A stretch of DNA of 64,000 bases from assembly GCF_000217935.1 (NCBI RefSeq), contig NZ_AFHI01000008.1, positions 62,001 through 126,000 of the forward strand, written 5' to 3'. This document shows positions 26,375-35,774 of the stretch, piece by piece (positions within the stretch are counted from its first letter, which is position 1; each line of letters begins with the position of its first letter). The position numbers and the translations under genes are program-made. This DNA comes from Rheinheimera sp. A13L. GTDB lineage: Bacteria; Pseudomonadota; Gammaproteobacteria; Enterobacterales; Alteromonadaceae. Under the pieces are notes generated by a model that worked only from the letters and a program-made list of their open reading frames with translations, ran no database searches and was not told where the DNA came from.

Positions 26375-26893
26375 TTAGTCTGGCTTAAACCAAAATATAC
26401 CGGATTGAATGGGATCAGCCTGATAACCTGCTGTGATATTCGACTGAACTGCGGCTTTGTTATTTGGGTTGGTTTGAGTCCAGACTTGCCCCCCGCTAAA
26501 GAGCTGTTGCACTTTTTGACTTAATGCCAGCTTGGCTTCTGTACCGTAACCCTGACCTTGCCAGGCGGGCAATAACATCAACCCCACTTCAACAGTGGCC
26601 AACTGGGCACTCCATTGGTTAATAGCACACAACCCTATGGGCTGGTTATCACGGCATATCGCCAAAAATAAGCGCTTAAAAGGTACTTTGGCATTGAGGC
26701 GCAACGCAATCTGAAAGCTGTTTTTGGCTTTTTCCAACTGCAGCGGCGGGCCAATAAAGGCCATCACAGCTGTGCTGGTGTATAAATCCAGATAGAGTTG
26801 CTGGTCCTGCGTAGTTAAAGGCCTGATCAGTAAACGGCTGGTCTGGATCATAAAGTGATCTGCAACAGCAACTTTGGTCCAGTCCGCTGTCAT
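26375..26893 (-). CDS. GNAT acetyltransferase, RimJ/RimL-like, in borosin cluster
   Basis: A 172-residue N-acetyltransferase of the RimJ/RimL branch. TSRLLIRPLTTQDQQLYLDL opens the fold and the acetyl-CoA loop reads LPAWQGQGYGTEAKLAL, followed by a conserved TNPNNKAAVQSNITAGY. Its ATG overlaps the methyltransferase stop by 4 bp (ATGA), a sign of translational coupling. This makes it a candidate tailoring enzyme for the peptide, possibly acting on an amino terminus or Lys side chain. It could also be an unrelated housekeeping acetyltransferase. Confidence 0.85.
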   Translation of the reverse strand: MTADWTKVAVADHFMIQTSRLLIRPLTTQDQQLYLDLYTSTAVMAFIGPPLQLEKAKNSFQIALRLNAKVPFKRLFLAICRDNQPIGLCAINQWSAQLATVEVGLMLLPAWQGQGYGTEAKLALSQKVQQLFSGGQVWTQTNPNNKAAVQSNITAGYQADPIQSGIFWFKPD

Positions 26894-27684
26894 AGCTGGC
26901 CTTCTTGCGCCACCACAGCTTTTAGTTTATCCAAAACCAGCTGATTGGCTTTAGCTACAGTGGCCGGCGGTATAACTAAGGTAGTTTTTAAATCCATTTG
27001 TGCTTTAGGTAAGTCAGATAAAGCCAACCGCTCAATCCGGGGTTGCTGAATAGGTAAAGTCACGGCTTCGTATAAAATCACCTGATGATCCAGCGGATAC
27101 CATTGGCTTAACAACTCTACCAAGACGTCGCGATAGGCGCTGCCTGTAGTGAATTTAGCCAGCGACTTATCACCAGCTACTCCTATTTGCCATAAAATCA
27201 GATAAGCGGCAGTGTCTATAGTACGCTGATAAAACATCAGGTTGCTGGCTTCATAATGCTGGCAACCATAAGTGCCGGGGTCTAACCCCAAATCGGCATA
27301 TAAACAGTCTTCAGCTGAAATACCTGGTTCCATATGAGCCATATAACCTTCAGCTACCGCTTCTTTAATAGCCTGATGCGGCACCCAGGCAAAGACGCCG
27401 GGATGGCCATAAAAAGCACCACAAACTTTTTTGCCTGCATGCACTTCAGCCAGCATAGCAGCCACCATTTGTTTATAGGTGATCATACGGGATTGGCCTT
27501 CAGAATAATAAGGCTGCAAGCTACGCACATCGGCATTCATGCCCTGGATCCACAGCTCAGTAGTGCCATCTGCCATTAATACAAAAACCACATCGGCTTG
27601 TTCTATATAACTGCGGGATAAAGGGCTGATATGAGAACCCAAAGTCATACCAGTGCCTACACACACCAAACTACCTTTTTGCAT
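26890..27684 (-). CDS. Borosin alpha-N-methyltransferase (split, SonM/OphMA type)
   Basis: A 264-residue SAM-dependent enzyme of the tetrapyrrole methylase fold that, in borosins, iteratively N-methylates backbone amides of a precursor peptide. Family motifs are present: GSLVCVGTGMTLGSHISPLS, FYGHPGVFAWVPHQAI, EPGISAEDCLYADLGLDPG, YGCQHYEAS and LILWQIGV. Arg66 and Tyr70 in QSRMITYKQM and Tyr92 in FYGHPG match the catalytic trio of OphMA. Unlike fungal OphMA, no precursor is fused. Two stand-alone precursors flank it. ATG follows AGGAG by six bases. Confidence 0.9.
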   Translation of the reverse strand: MQKGSLVCVGTGMTLGSHISPLSRSYIEQADVVFVLMADGTTELWIQGMNADVRSLQPYYSEGQSRMITYKQMVAAMLAEVHAGKKVCGAFYGHPGVFAWVPHQAIKEAVAEGYMAHMEPGISAEDCLYADLGLDPGTYGCQHYEASNLMFYQRTIDTAAYLILWQIGVAGDKSLAKFTTGSAYRDVLVELLSQWYPLDHQVILYEAVTLPIQQPRIERLALSDLPKAQMDLKTTLVIPPATVAKANQLVLDKLKAVVAQEGQL

Positions 27685-27708
27685 TAATTTCTCCTGCTGC
27701 CACAGTTG

Positions 27709-27734
27709 CGAAAAAGCTGCCCGCAGGCAGCTTT
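27709..27734 (-). terminator. Intrinsic terminator between precursor A and methyltransferase
   Basis: On the minus strand AAAGCTGCC, a TGCG loop, and GGCAGCTTT followed by further T (27711-27715) form a 9-bp stem. It begins 10 nt after the precursor A stop and ends 25 nt before the methyltransferase start. Partial read-through would give many precursor transcripts per enzyme transcript, a common RiPP arrangement. Confidence 0.8.
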
Positions 27735-27743
27735 GATACCAGA

Positions 27744-27980
27744 TTAGCCAACTTTGGCCAATGATGTAATTTCTTCCTGCTCGTCAGTTTCTTCTGCTGC
27801 ATATACACCGCAGACTACGTTAGTGCGGGCGCCTAAAACTGCAGCCAGTTGCTCCTGAGAGCCAGCCAGAATAGCAGCGGCTAAAGCCGGGTCTAACTCT
27901 GCTGTCACTGTGGTTTTATCGGCATAACGTAAATTGGCGTCCTGGCCCATTTTTTCCAATAAGCTGATCACTGTAGACAT
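27744..27980 (-). CDS. Borosin-type RiPP precursor A (78 aa)
   Basis: Small protein at the head of the cluster. It has a helical leader (MSTVISLLEKMGQDANLRYA, DPALAAAILAGSQEQLAAV), then LGARTNVVCGVY (49-60), an acidic linker (AAEETDEQEE, 61-70) and the tail ITSLAKVG. Segments identical to precursor B are LLEKMGQ, LRYAD, DPAL and LGARTNVVCG. The ATG at 27980 has AGGA seven bases upstream; a longer frame to 28007 lacks a match in precursor B. No catalytic residues are present, consistent with a substrate. The link to the methyltransferase is by position and leader resemblance to split-borosin precursors. Confidence 0.78.
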   Translation of the reverse strand: MSTVISLLEKMGQDANLRYADKTTVTAELDPALAAAILAGSQEQLAAVLGARTNVVCGVYAAEETDEQEEITSLAKVG

Positions 27981-28110
27981 TTGAATTTCCTTAATAAATA
28001 AGCTCATTACGGGGCATAAATAATATAGCCCGTTCAGGCAACTCTAATGTGCCCGTTTCGATACTAACGCTGAGTCTGTACTTTTGACCAGTTTTATTAT
28101 GTCTGGTTGG

Positions 28111-28133
28111 GCCGCGGCTTTATCCCCGCCCGC
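28111..28133. repeat. REP-like unit
   Basis: GCCGCGGCTTTATCCCCGCCCGC resembles the units at 7171-7270. It lies in the 158-bp gap between acpS and precursor A, at the end of the acpS operon. Confidence 0.4.
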
Positions 28134-28138
28134 AAAAA

Positions 28139-28516
28139 TCAGGATTCGAGAATAACGGTAGCACAGGCATAAGCCTGTTCGTCGCTGATGGAGAGCCAGA
28201 CCGAACGCACTTGCATTGAGTCAGCCAGCTCTTTGGCCGGGCCTGTCAATTCAAGTTGAGGGCGACCTGAAGGGTCGTTGCTGACAATAAAATGCTGGAA
28301 GGAGATACCACGGCCTATGCCAGTACCAAGGGCTTTAGCCGCTGCTTCTTTGGCGGCAAAACGTTTGGCGAAATAACGGGCTGGCTGGCCATGAACAGCT
28401 AAAATTTGCTGCTCCGATTCAGTCAATACCCTTTGTACTAAACGGGGTGAACGCGCCAGGCTTTGCTCTATGCGCGCAATTTCGATGATGTCGGTGCCTA
28501 AACCAACAATAGCCAT
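28139..28516 (-). CDS. acpS: Holo-[acyl-carrier-protein] synthase
   Basis: Transfers 4'-phosphopantetheine from CoA to apo-ACP. The 125-residue protein has the magnesium-binding Asp in GLGTDIIEIARIE and the catalytic Glu in KRFAAKEAAAKALGTG. It shares one base with the pdxJ stop (TAATG) and ends the lepA-lepB-rnc-era-recO-pdxJ-acpS operon. The RiPP cluster lies immediately downstream but starts after a 158-bp gap, so it is probably separate. Confidence 0.96.
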   Translation of the reverse strand: MAIVGLGTDIIEIARIEQSLARSPRLVQRVLTESEQQILAVHGQPARYFAKRFAAKEAAAKALGTGIGRGISFQHFIVSNDPSGRPQLELTGPAKELADSMQVRSVWLSISDEQAYACATVILES

Positions 28517-29247
28517 TAACGGCGTGCCTCCACCATCAGGCGTTTCATTTCAGCCACAGCAGGGCCTAAGCCAGAGAAAATGGCGCGGGCCACAATAGCA
28601 TGACCAATATTCAGCTCGTACATTTGAGGAATAGCGGCTATAGGCTGCACATTATGGTAATGCAGGCCATGACCAGCATTCACTGTTAAACCCAAAGAGG
28701 CGGCATAAGCAGCGGCTTCAGTAATGCGATCCAGCTCTACTTTTTGCTTTTTCGGATCCGTCGCTTCTGCATACTGGCCTGTATGAATTTCAATATAAGG
28801 AGCACCAGCTTTAGCTGCTGCTGCTATTTGTTTTTCATCGGCGTCGATAAACAACGAGACTAAAATATTGTCCTGCTGCAGGCGTAACACAGCATCCTGA
28901 ATTTTATCGAACTGGCCTGCCACTTCTAAGCCACCTTCTGTGGTCAGTTCCTGGCGTTTTTCCGGCACTAAACAGCAGAATTCAGGTTTTAACTGAGCGG
29001 CAATACCTAACATTTCTTCAGTCACTGCCATTTCAAAATTTAAGCGGGTGGCAATAGTTTCGCGCAATACAAATAAATCGCGGTCCTGAATATGGCGGCG
29101 GTCTTCGCGTAAATGCACAGTAATACCATCAGCGCCAAATTGCTCAGCCAATAAAGCCGCATGCACAGGTTCAGGGTAATAAGTGCCACGGGCCTGACGT
29201 AAAGTGGCGACGTGATCGATATTGATACCTAAATAAATGGCGCTCAT
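28516..29247 (-). CDS. pdxJ: Pyridoxine 5'-phosphate synthase
   Basis: Condenses 1-deoxyxylulose-5-phosphate with aminoacetone phosphate to give pyridoxine phosphate. The 243-residue TIM barrel starts [20 protein letters not shown], with [14 protein letters not shown] and the [15 protein letters not shown] phosphate-binding turn. The ATG at 29247 (AGGAA upstream) is used; the frame remains open to 29445 inside recO but that extension is not conserved. It begins 2 bp after the recO stop. Confidence 0.96.
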   Translation of the reverse strand: MSAIYLGINIDHVATLRQARGTYYPEPVHAALLAEQFGADGITVHLREDRRHIQDRDLFVLRETIATRLNFEMAVTEEMLGIAAQLKPEFCCLVPEKRQELTTEGGLEVAGQFDKIQDAVLRLQQDNILVSLFIDADEKQIAAAAKAGAPYIEIHTGQYAEATDPKKQKVELDRITEAAAYAASLGLTVNAGHGLHYHNVQPIAAIPQMYELNIGHAIVARAIFSGLGPAVAEMKRLMVEARR

Positions 29248-29249
29248 AA

Positions 29250-29930
29250 CTAGTTCCTGATCGGTTGAAATAATGCTCTGCTGGTTAAAGGTTTGCTGCC
29301 AAGCAAAGGGGCTAATAATAAGCGGCTTAACTGTTTGGCGGTTTTTAATACGTCGTGCTGTTGCCAGTGCTGTTGGCCTATGGCTTTGAGCACCTCGCCT
29401 TTCCAACCTTTGCCAGCAATTTGCCAGCCTTGCTCGGGCCACCACTGATACAAAGCGCCGTCCTGTAAAGCTTCACCTTGTGAATCGTAATCCCAGTCCA
29501 CCGGCTGCCCTAATTCGGTCAGTAATGAAAACTCAAACTGACGTAAACAAGGCTCCAGATCGTTAGTTAACAGTTGCTGCAAGGTCTGCTGGTAAAACTC
29601 AAATAAAGCGTCGGAACCAACGTTTTCTGGCCACAAGCGGCAAATCAGCTCGTTTAAGTACATGGCACCAAACAGCTTTTCACCTTGCAGCAAAAAGGCT
29701 GGGCCTGCTTCTTCAGCTTTACTGACAGTTTTTAATTCAGAACGACCCAGCAGTTCCAGCTGCAATAACTGGAAAGGCTGCAATGACAAACGTTGTTGTT
29801 TTTTACTGCTGGATTTGCGGATCACAGCGCTGACCCGACCCAGTTCAGGTACCAGCAGCTGCAATAACAACTGCTGTTCCTTAAAAGCGCGGCTGTGCAG
29901 AATAAAAGCTGGCCAGCTGCGATTGTCCAT
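29250..29930 (-). CDS. recO: DNA repair protein RecO
   Basis: Mediator of RecF-pathway recombinational repair and RecA loading. The 226-residue protein has an N-terminal OB fold ([35 protein letters not shown]) and a helical domain ([14 protein letters not shown]). The zinc cysteines found in some RecO proteins are absent, as in E. coli. It lies 1 bp after era and 2 bp before pdxJ. Confidence 0.92.
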   Translation of the reverse strand: MDNRSWPAFILHSRAFKEQQLLLQLLVPELGRVSAVIRKSSSKKQQRLSLQPFQLLQLELLGRSELKTVSKAEEAGPAFLLQGEKLFGAMYLNELICRLWPENVGSDALFEFYQQTLQQLLTNDLEPCLRQFEFSLLTELGQPVDWDYDSQGEALQDGALYQWWPEQGWQIAGKGWKGEVLKAIGQQHWQQHDVLKTAKQLSRLLLAPLLGSKPLTSRALFQPIRN

Positions 29931-29931
29931 T

Positions 29932-30828
29932 TTAGTCTTCGCCGTAACCTAAGCTGCGTAAAGCGCGCTCGTCATCAGCCCAACCTGATTTCACTTTCAC
30001 CCATACCTGCAAAAATACCGGCTGTTCAAACAGGGTTTCCATATCTTTACGGGCTTCCGTAGCTATGGTTTTTATCCGTTCGCCTTTTTTACCTATCACC
30101 ATCTGCTTTTGTGTGTCACGTTCAACCAGCACTAAAGCGGCGATATGGTAATGTTTTTCTTCCCATTTAAAGCGTTCAATTTCAACTGTCACTGCATAAG
30201 GCAATTCATCGCCAAGGAAACGCATCAGCTTTTCGCGCACTATTTCCGAGGCCATAAAGCGGCTGCTGCGGTCAGTCACATATTCTTCAGGGAAGAAAAA
30301 TTCACAAGGGGGTAATTGTTTTTGCACCAGTTCGCGTAATGTCTGCACATTGGTGCCCTTCTCCGCGGATAAAGGGATGATTTGTTGAAACTCAAGCTGA
30401 CTGCCAAGCCACTGTAAATGGGGCAGCAAGTCTTCTTTGTCTTTGTATAAATCGACTTTATTCACCACCAACAGCACTGGTTTTTTTGCCGCGATCAAAC
30501 GGTTTAATACCATCTGATCGTCGTCCGTCCAGCGTGTGCCTTCAACGACAAAAATAATCAGCTCTACATCCAGTATGGTGCTGGCGGCAGCTTTATTCAT
30601 CAGACGGTTAATGGCGCGCTTTTCTTCGATATGTAAACCTGGGGTGTCGACATACACAGTCTGGTAATTATCCTGTGTGTCTATACCAACAATACGGTGG
30701 CGGGTGGTCTGTGGTTTACGCGATGTAATACTGACCTTCTGACCCACCAACTGGTTTAATAGAGTGGATTTACCCACGTTCGGACGGCCAACTATGGCAA
30801 CCAATCCTGCAAAAGTCTCAGAGGTCAT
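29932..30828 (-). CDS. era: GTPase Era
   Basis: Essential GTPase for 16S rRNA maturation and 30S assembly. It has 298 residues with G1 [14 protein letters not shown]3 DTPGLH, G4 NKVD and a C-terminal KH domain ([19 protein letters not shown]). It overlaps the rnc 3' end by 11 bp, as is common for the rnc-era pair. Confidence 0.97.
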   Translation of the reverse strand: MTSETFAGLVAIVGRPNVGKSTLLNQLVGQKVSITSRKPQTTRHRIVGIDTQDNYQTVYVDTPGLHIEEKRAINRLMNKAAASTILDVELIIFVVEGTRWTDDDQMVLNRLIAAKKPVLLVVNKVDLYKDKEDLLPHLQWLGSQLEFQQIIPLSAEKGTNVQTLRELVQKQLPPCEFFFPEEYVTDRSSRFMASEIVREKLMRFLGDELPYAVTVEIERFKWEEKHYHIAALVLVERDTQKQMVIGKKGERIKTIATEARKDMETLFEQPVFLQVWVKVKSGWADDERALRSLGYGED

Positions 30829-31492
30829 TTTTTACTTGTTCCAACAAAATCCGCGCTGAATCCTGTTCAGCTTTACGTCTGGAGTTGCCAGACGCGGTAA
30901 CAGGCGCTCTGCCCTGCACAGTACAACGCACGGTAAATATTTGATCGTGATCGTCGCCTTGCGTATCTATCACTTCATACAAAGGTAAAGGCAAACGACG
31001 CCCTTGCAGATATTCCTGCAACTGGGTTTTACTGTCCTTATGCACACCGGGCTGAATCACAGTTAAACGGCTGCCATACCAGCTTAATATCCGCTCTTTA
31101 CAGGCTTCAATGCCAGCATCTAAAAAGATAGCACCTAAAATGGCTTCCACTGCGTCGGCCTGAATGGATTCACGGCGTAAGCCACCGCTTTTCATTTCAC
31201 CAGGGCCTAAGCGCAGGAATTCGGCCAGCTCCAGTTCTTTGGCAATTTCAGCCAGAGTCACGCCTTTCACTAAAGACGAACGCATGCGGGTTAAGTCGCC
31301 TTCGCGGGCTTTCGGAAAATGGATATACAAGGCTTCGGCAATCACCATACTTAATATGGCGTCGCCTAAAAATTCCAGCCGCTCGTTGTGCTCACCTTTG
31401 CAGCTGCGGTGAGTCAGGGCTTGTTCGAGTAACGCGACCTGCTGAAACTGGTAACCCAGTTTTTTCATCAGGCCGCTAACAGGTTTTTGCAT
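30818..31492 (-). CDS. rnc: Ribonuclease III
   Basis: Double-strand-specific endoribonuclease for rRNA and mRNA processing. The 224-residue protein has the signature [20 protein letters not shown], the second acidic site [12 protein letters not shown], and a C-terminal dsRNA-binding domain ([20 protein letters not shown]). It overlaps lepB by one base. Confidence 0.97.
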   Translation of the reverse strand: MQKPVSGLMKKLGYQFQQVALLEQALTHRSCKGEHNERLEFLGDAILSMVIAEALYIHFPKAREGDLTRMRSSLVKGVTLAEIAKELELAEFLRLGPGEMKSGGLRRESIQADAVEAILGAIFLDAGIEACKERILSWYGSRLTVIQPGVHKDSKTQLQEYLQGRRLPLPLYEVIDTQGDDHDQIFTVRCTVQGRAPVTASGNSRRKAEQDSARILLEQVKNDL

Positions 31493-32415
31493 TAATTAAT
31501 TTTGCCTAAACGTTCAAAACGCACGCCAACAGGCACCCATGAAGGCAACCAGTTGTCCGGGTCTTCACTAAATTCAAAACTCATCCAGATAAATACAGCT
31601 TTACCCACCAGATTTTCTTCAGGCACAAAACCCCAGGCACGGCTGTCACGGCTGTTATCGCGGTTATCGCCCATCGCAAAATAGTGGCCTTCAGGCACAA
31701 TAAACTCTTCGATGGCAGTCCCTGGCTGTTTGTAGTACTGCATTAAATCTTCGGCTTTAAACGGATGCTGCAGTATGTGGTGTGTATGCTCGCCAAATTG
31801 CTCAGAGTAGCGTTTGGTTGGCAGTTCGCCATCCATAAACTCGCCTTCGGCCTGCAAGGTTAAAGGCACTGCTTCTAAACCAGGGCAGGTACTTTTGTCA
31901 GCTGCGGTACAAGCAGGCTGAATAAACAGCTGCTTGTTTTTGTAGATAATGCGATCACCAGGTAAACCTACAGTACGCTTGATAAAATCAATAGTAGGTT
32001 GTTCCGGGTATTTAAATACAATCACATCACCCCGTTCTGGCCGGCCTGTGGTGATCAGCGGCTTACGCCAGACTGGATCCTTCACGTCGTAGGAGTACTT
32101 TTCCACCAGAATAAAGTCGCCGACCAATAAGGTAGGCATCATAGAACCTGATGGGATCTGGAAGGGCTCGTATAAAAACGAACGGATAATGGTAATGGCT
32201 AAAATCAGCGGGAAAATTTCTTTGGCAGTTTCTGCCAGATAAGAAGGTTTTTCCAGCTCTTCAATAGCGCTTAATGGCAGGCCACCCGCTGCAGCCGCCT
32301 GAGCGGTCGCAACTTTAACTTTACGTTTTGGAGCAAATACCAGTATATCAATCAGCCAGATCAAACCACTGACTAAGGTCAATACTACGAGGAAAATTGC
32401 AAAATAACCTGCCAT
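31492..32415 (-). CDS. lepB: Signal peptidase I
   Basis: Inner-membrane leader peptidase that cleaves Sec and Tat signal peptides. The 307-residue protein has two N-terminal membrane segments, the catalytic Ser91 in [14 protein letters not shown], the general-base Lys146 in [12 protein letters not shown], and the box E sequence [16 protein letters not shown]. It lies 14 bp downstream of lepA. Confidence 0.97.
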   Translation of the reverse strand: MAGYFAIFLVVLTLVSGLIWLIDILVFAPKRKVKVATAQAAAAGGLPLSAIEELEKPSYLAETAKEIFPLILAITIIRSFLYEPFQIPSGSMMPTLLVGDFILVEKYSYDVKDPVWRKPLITTGRPERGDVIVFKYPEQPTIDFIKRTVGLPGDRIIYKNKQLFIQPACTAADKSTCPGLEAVPLTLQAEGEFMDGELPTKRYSEQFGEHTHHILQHPFKAEDLMQYYKQPGTAIEEFIVPEGHYFAMGDNRDNSRDSRAWGFVPEENLVGKAVFIWMSFEFSEDPDNWLPSWVPVGVRFERLGKIN

Positions 32416-32429
32416 AACTACCCTTGTTG

Positions 32430-34229
32430 TTATTTACCGACTTTCAGAATGGCAAGGAAGGCTTCCTGTGGAACTTCCACATTACCTACCTGCTTCATAC
32501 GTTTTTTACCGTCTTTCTGTTTCTGCAACAGCTTTTTCTTCCGGCTGATATCGCCGCCATAACATTTGGCTAATACGTTTTTACGTAATTGTTTTACCGT
32601 AGTACGGGCAATCACGTGTGCACCTATAGCAGCCTGAATAGCGATATCAAACATCTGACGAGGGATCAGCTCTTTCAGTTTTTCAGCCAGCTCACGACCA
32701 CGGCCCTGAGCAAAGTCTTTATGGCTGATAATAGCCAAAGCATCTACCCGCTCACCGTTGATCAGAATATCAACCCGTGACATTTCTGAGGTCTGGAAAC
32801 GTTTAAAGGCATAATCCAGCGACGCATAACCGCGGCTGGTCGACTTTAAGCGGTCGAAGAAGTCCATCACCACTTCAGCCATTGGCAGTTCATAGACCAC
32901 TGCCACCTGACGACCATGGTAGGTCATATTCATCTGCACACCACGTTTTTCAATACAAAGGTTAATGACGTTACCTAAGTATTCTTGTGGCACCAGAATA
33001 TGAGCTTCAACTATAGGCTCACGAATTTCATCAATATTACCCACTGGCGGTAATGCACTTGGGTTATCGACCATCACTGTTTCACCATTTTTGGTGATCA
33101 CTTCATACACTACGGTCGGCGCTGTAGTGATTAAATCCAGATCGTATTCACGCTCTAAACGTTCCTGAATGATTTCCATATGTAACATACCAAGGAAACC
33201 AATACGGAAACCAAAACCTAAAGCGCCTGAGCTTTCTGGTTCATAAAACAGTGAAGAGTCGTTTAAGCTGAGTTTTTCCAGCGCATCACGGAAATCTTCG
33301 TAGTCGTCTGAAGAGACAGGGAATACACCTGCATATACCTGAGGCTTAATACGTTTAAAACCAGGTAAAGGCTCAGTGGCTGAGTTTTTCGACAGCGTTA
33401 ACGTATCGCCAACTGGCGCGCCTTTAATTTCTTTAATACCACAGATGACAAAACCTACTTCACCTGTATTTAAAATACCTGTGTTGTTGGCTTTAGGGGT
33501 AAATACACCCACTTTGTCCACTTCGTAGACCATGCCAGTCGACATGACTTTGATTTTGTCTTTTAACTGAATTTTGCCGTGTTTTACACGTACCAGCGAC
33601 ACAACGCCCTGGTAAGGGTCAAACCAGGAATCGATAATCAGCGCCTGAGTTGGGCCATCCGGATTACCTTCAGGGCATGGAATATTGGCGACTATAGTCT
33701 CCAGTACATCTTCGATACCTAAACCGGTTTTGGCAGAACACTGCACTGCGCCTATGGCTTCGATACCAATAATGTCTTCAATTTCTTCGGCAACACGATC
33801 CGGATCGGCTTGAGGTAAGTCGATTTTATTCAGAATTGGCAAGACTTCGAGGTTCATTTCCAAGGCTGTGTAGCAGTTGGCTACGGTTTGAGCTTCAACG
33901 CCCTGCCCCGCATCAACTACCAATAAAGCACCTTCGCAGGCAGCTAAAGAACGACTGACTTCATAGGTAAAGTCAACGTGGCCCGGCGTATCGATAAAGT
34001 TCAGCTGGTAAGTTTCACCGTCTTTGGCTTTGTAATGCAAAGTTACGCTTTGCGCTTTAATGGTGATACCACGCTCACGTTCCAGATCCATTGAATCTAA
34101 AACCTGCGCCTGCATTTCACGATCGGTTAAACCACCACAAAACTGGATCAGACGATCCGACAGCGTAGATTTGCCGTGGTCTATGTGGGCTATGACTGAA
34201 AAGTTACGAATATGAGTAATTTTTGGCAT
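32430..34229 (-). CDS. lepA: Elongation factor 4 (back-translocating GTPase)
   Basis: Ribosome-dependent GTPase of 599 residues. G1 [15 protein letters not shown]3 DTPGHVDF and G4 NKIDLPQ are present, followed by EF-G-like domains and the LepA-specific C-terminal domain ([19 protein letters not shown]). It is the first gene of the lepA-to-acpS block. 160 bp separate it from rseC upstream. Confidence 0.97.
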   Translation of the reverse strand: MPKITHIRNFSVIAHIDHGKSTLSDRLIQFCGGLTDREMQAQVLDSMDLERERGITIKAQSVTLHYKAKDGETYQLNFIDTPGHVDFTYEVSRSLAACEGALLVVDAGQGVEAQTVANCYTALEMNLEVLPILNKIDLPQADPDRVAEEIEDIIGIEAIGAVQCSAKTGLGIEDVLETIVANIPCPEGNPDGPTQALIIDSWFDPYQGVVSLVRVKHGKIQLKDKIKVMSTGMVYEVDKVGVFTPKANNTGILNTGEVGFVICGIKEIKGAPVGDTLTLSKNSATEPLPGFKRIKPQVYAGVFPVSSDDYEDFRDALEKLSLNDSSLFYEPESSGALGFGFRIGFLGMLHMEIIQERLEREYDLDLITTAPTVVYEVITKNGETVMVDNPSALPPVGNIDEIREPIVEAHILVPQEYLGNVINLCIEKRGVQMNMTYHGRQVAVVYELPMAEVVMDFFDRLKSTSRGYASLDYAFKRFQTSEMSRVDILINGERVDALAIISHKDFAQGRGRELAEKLKELIPRQMFDIAIQAAIGAHVIARTTVKQLRKNVLAKCYGGDISRKKKLLQKQKDGKKRMKQVGNVEVPQEAFLAILKVGK

Positions 34230-34389
34230 TTTTTCCGCTAAAGCTGCTATCAGGTGGCCCCACTCTGACCCTTATGGTCACAAACCGGGCGAACACCAAA
34301 GTTGATTCAGATAAATTTGCCGCGAATTGTACTCGATCTCGGCATTGGTTGCTATGTGTTCAGATGTTACAGCGGATTTCAGCAGAGGA

Positions 34390-34848
34390 TTAATCTGTAA
34401 TGCGGACATGTTGCACAGCCAGTTCTGGCAATACCGCAAGGATCTCAATCTGTTCCTGCTGTGCTGATGGGCCACTTATCAGTCGCGCCACGGCAAAACC
34501 AGCAGCTAAAGCAGTGAAAGAACCCAGTACTATAGCCGTCTCAGCCAGCTGCAGCCGGCTTAATAAAGCAGCCACAGCAATCAGGCAAAACAAGGGGAAT
34601 AAATACAATAAAGCCGCAGCAGACAACAGATGTTGTTCGCTGACGGCAATTTTAACTTTTTGCCCTTCCAGCAACTGCAATGGGCTTTTGACAAAAAACA
34701 GATTTTCACGTGGGGTTAAAGCTTTAGCCACCACACCGGTACCACAGTCGTTATTCGACTGACAGGCGTTGCAGCTGCTGACACTTTGAGTTTTCAGCCA
34801 GACACCATCGCTTTGGCTTTTCATCACAGTGGCTATTTCTTCCAGCAT
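34390..34848 (-). CDS. rseC: SoxR-reducing system/sigma-E factor RseC
   Basis: A 152-residue inner-membrane protein with a Cys-rich N-terminal region (SSCNACQSNNDCGTGVV) typical of RseC, followed by two membrane segments (~AAALLYLFPLFCLIAVAALL and ~IVLGSFTALAAGFAVARL). It modulates sigma-E signalling and has been linked to SoxR reduction. It starts directly after the rseB stop. Confidence 0.92.
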   Translation of the reverse strand: MLEEIATVMKSQSDGVWLKTQSVSSCNACQSNNDCGTGVVAKALTPRENLFFVKSPLQLLEGQKVKIAVSEQHLLSAAALLYLFPLFCLIAVAALLSRLQLAETAIVLGSFTALAAGFAVARLISGPSAQQEQIEILAVLPELAVQHVRITD

Positions 34849-35772
34849 TTAACGCACCGATTCAGCTATTTGTCTGGCCGTCTCAATAGACACAGGGCCT
34901 ATGACTGTGACATCAAACTGGTTGTTTGGCATAACAAAAATAGTGGTCGCGCCATCGCGGAAGGCCTGAGCCGGCAAACTGGCACTGTGCTGCACAAAAA
35001 CGGACACCTGATGCAACCCATCGGACAACAACCATTGCTCCAACACCTGCTGTGGCACCATGGCAGAAGTTACAGAAACCTCCTGATAACCTTCCGGCAA
35101 CCAGGACAATTCCAGCGGAGTTTCAGGCAAAGCTACTGCCGGCATTGTTTCTGCAGCTGCTGGCAATTCAGCGCTCGCTGCAACATTTAATGCTTCAGGT
35201 AAAGTGGCATGGGGCAAAATATGGGTGATAACCCAACGCTCCAGCACTTCATTCTGAACCGTTAAGGTATCTATTTTCAGCGGAAAACCTGTCTGGCTGT
35301 CTAACCACAACCAATAACCTGGCCGGCCATTTTGCAGTGGCGTTAAACGCAACAATTGCGCAGACCGACCCGATAGTTGCGTCGCTCCACCTGGCACTGC
35401 ATCGTACAAGCTTTTGATCGACTCAATATCACGGTACAACAGCGCTGGTAATTCTTTGATGGTACTGCTGCTGGTCGCCAAGGGTGTTTTTTCAGGTGCT
35501 ATGTAATACACCATCTGATCACGACGCAAAATTTCGACGCCACTTTGCTCCAGCGGCATCAGTTGTTCTATTTCTGAATCATCCTGTACACCATGGATCC
35601 AACGGTAGCTATCCACCTGATTGGGTTTAATAACAACAAAAGAGGCTTCGAAATTATATTGACGAACTGAACTCTGACTTCGCTCAAACCACTCCCACCC
35701 CGAGACTTCGGCGAAGCTCAGGCTGGAGTAACACAAGATGATCAAGGCACTGCTTAAGCCTTTCCAACCCAT
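34849..35772 (-). CDS. rseB: Sigma-E regulator RseB (MucB)
   Basis: Periplasmic protein that protects RseA from proteolysis until lipopolysaccharide or porin signals release it. The 307-residue protein has a signal peptide (SSALIILCYSSLSFAEV) and the two-domain MucB/RseB layout with GWEWFERSQSSVRQYNFEASFV and a C-terminal domain. It starts 2 bp after rseA. Confidence 0.93.
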   Translation of the reverse strand: MGWKGLSSALIILCYSSLSFAEVSGWEWFERSQSSVRQYNFEASFVVIKPNQVDSYRWIHGVQDDSEIEQLMPLEQSGVEILRRDQMVYYIAPEKTPLATSSSTIKELPALLYRDIESIKSLYDAVPGGATQLSGRSAQLLRLTPLQNGRPGYWLWLDSQTGFPLKIDTLTVQNEVLERWVITHILPHATLPEALNVAASAELPAAAETMPAVALPETPLELSWLPEGYQEVSVTSAMVPQQVLEQWLLSDGLHQVSVFVQHSASLPAQAFRDGATTIFVMPNNQFDVTVIGPVSIETARQIAESVR

Positions 35773-35774
35773 AT

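Noticed and set aside
26890-27684. Methylase as a cobalamin or siroheme biosynthesis enzyme
   Set aside because: The borosin-specific motifs and flanking small precursors fit much better, and no tetrapyrrole genes are nearby.
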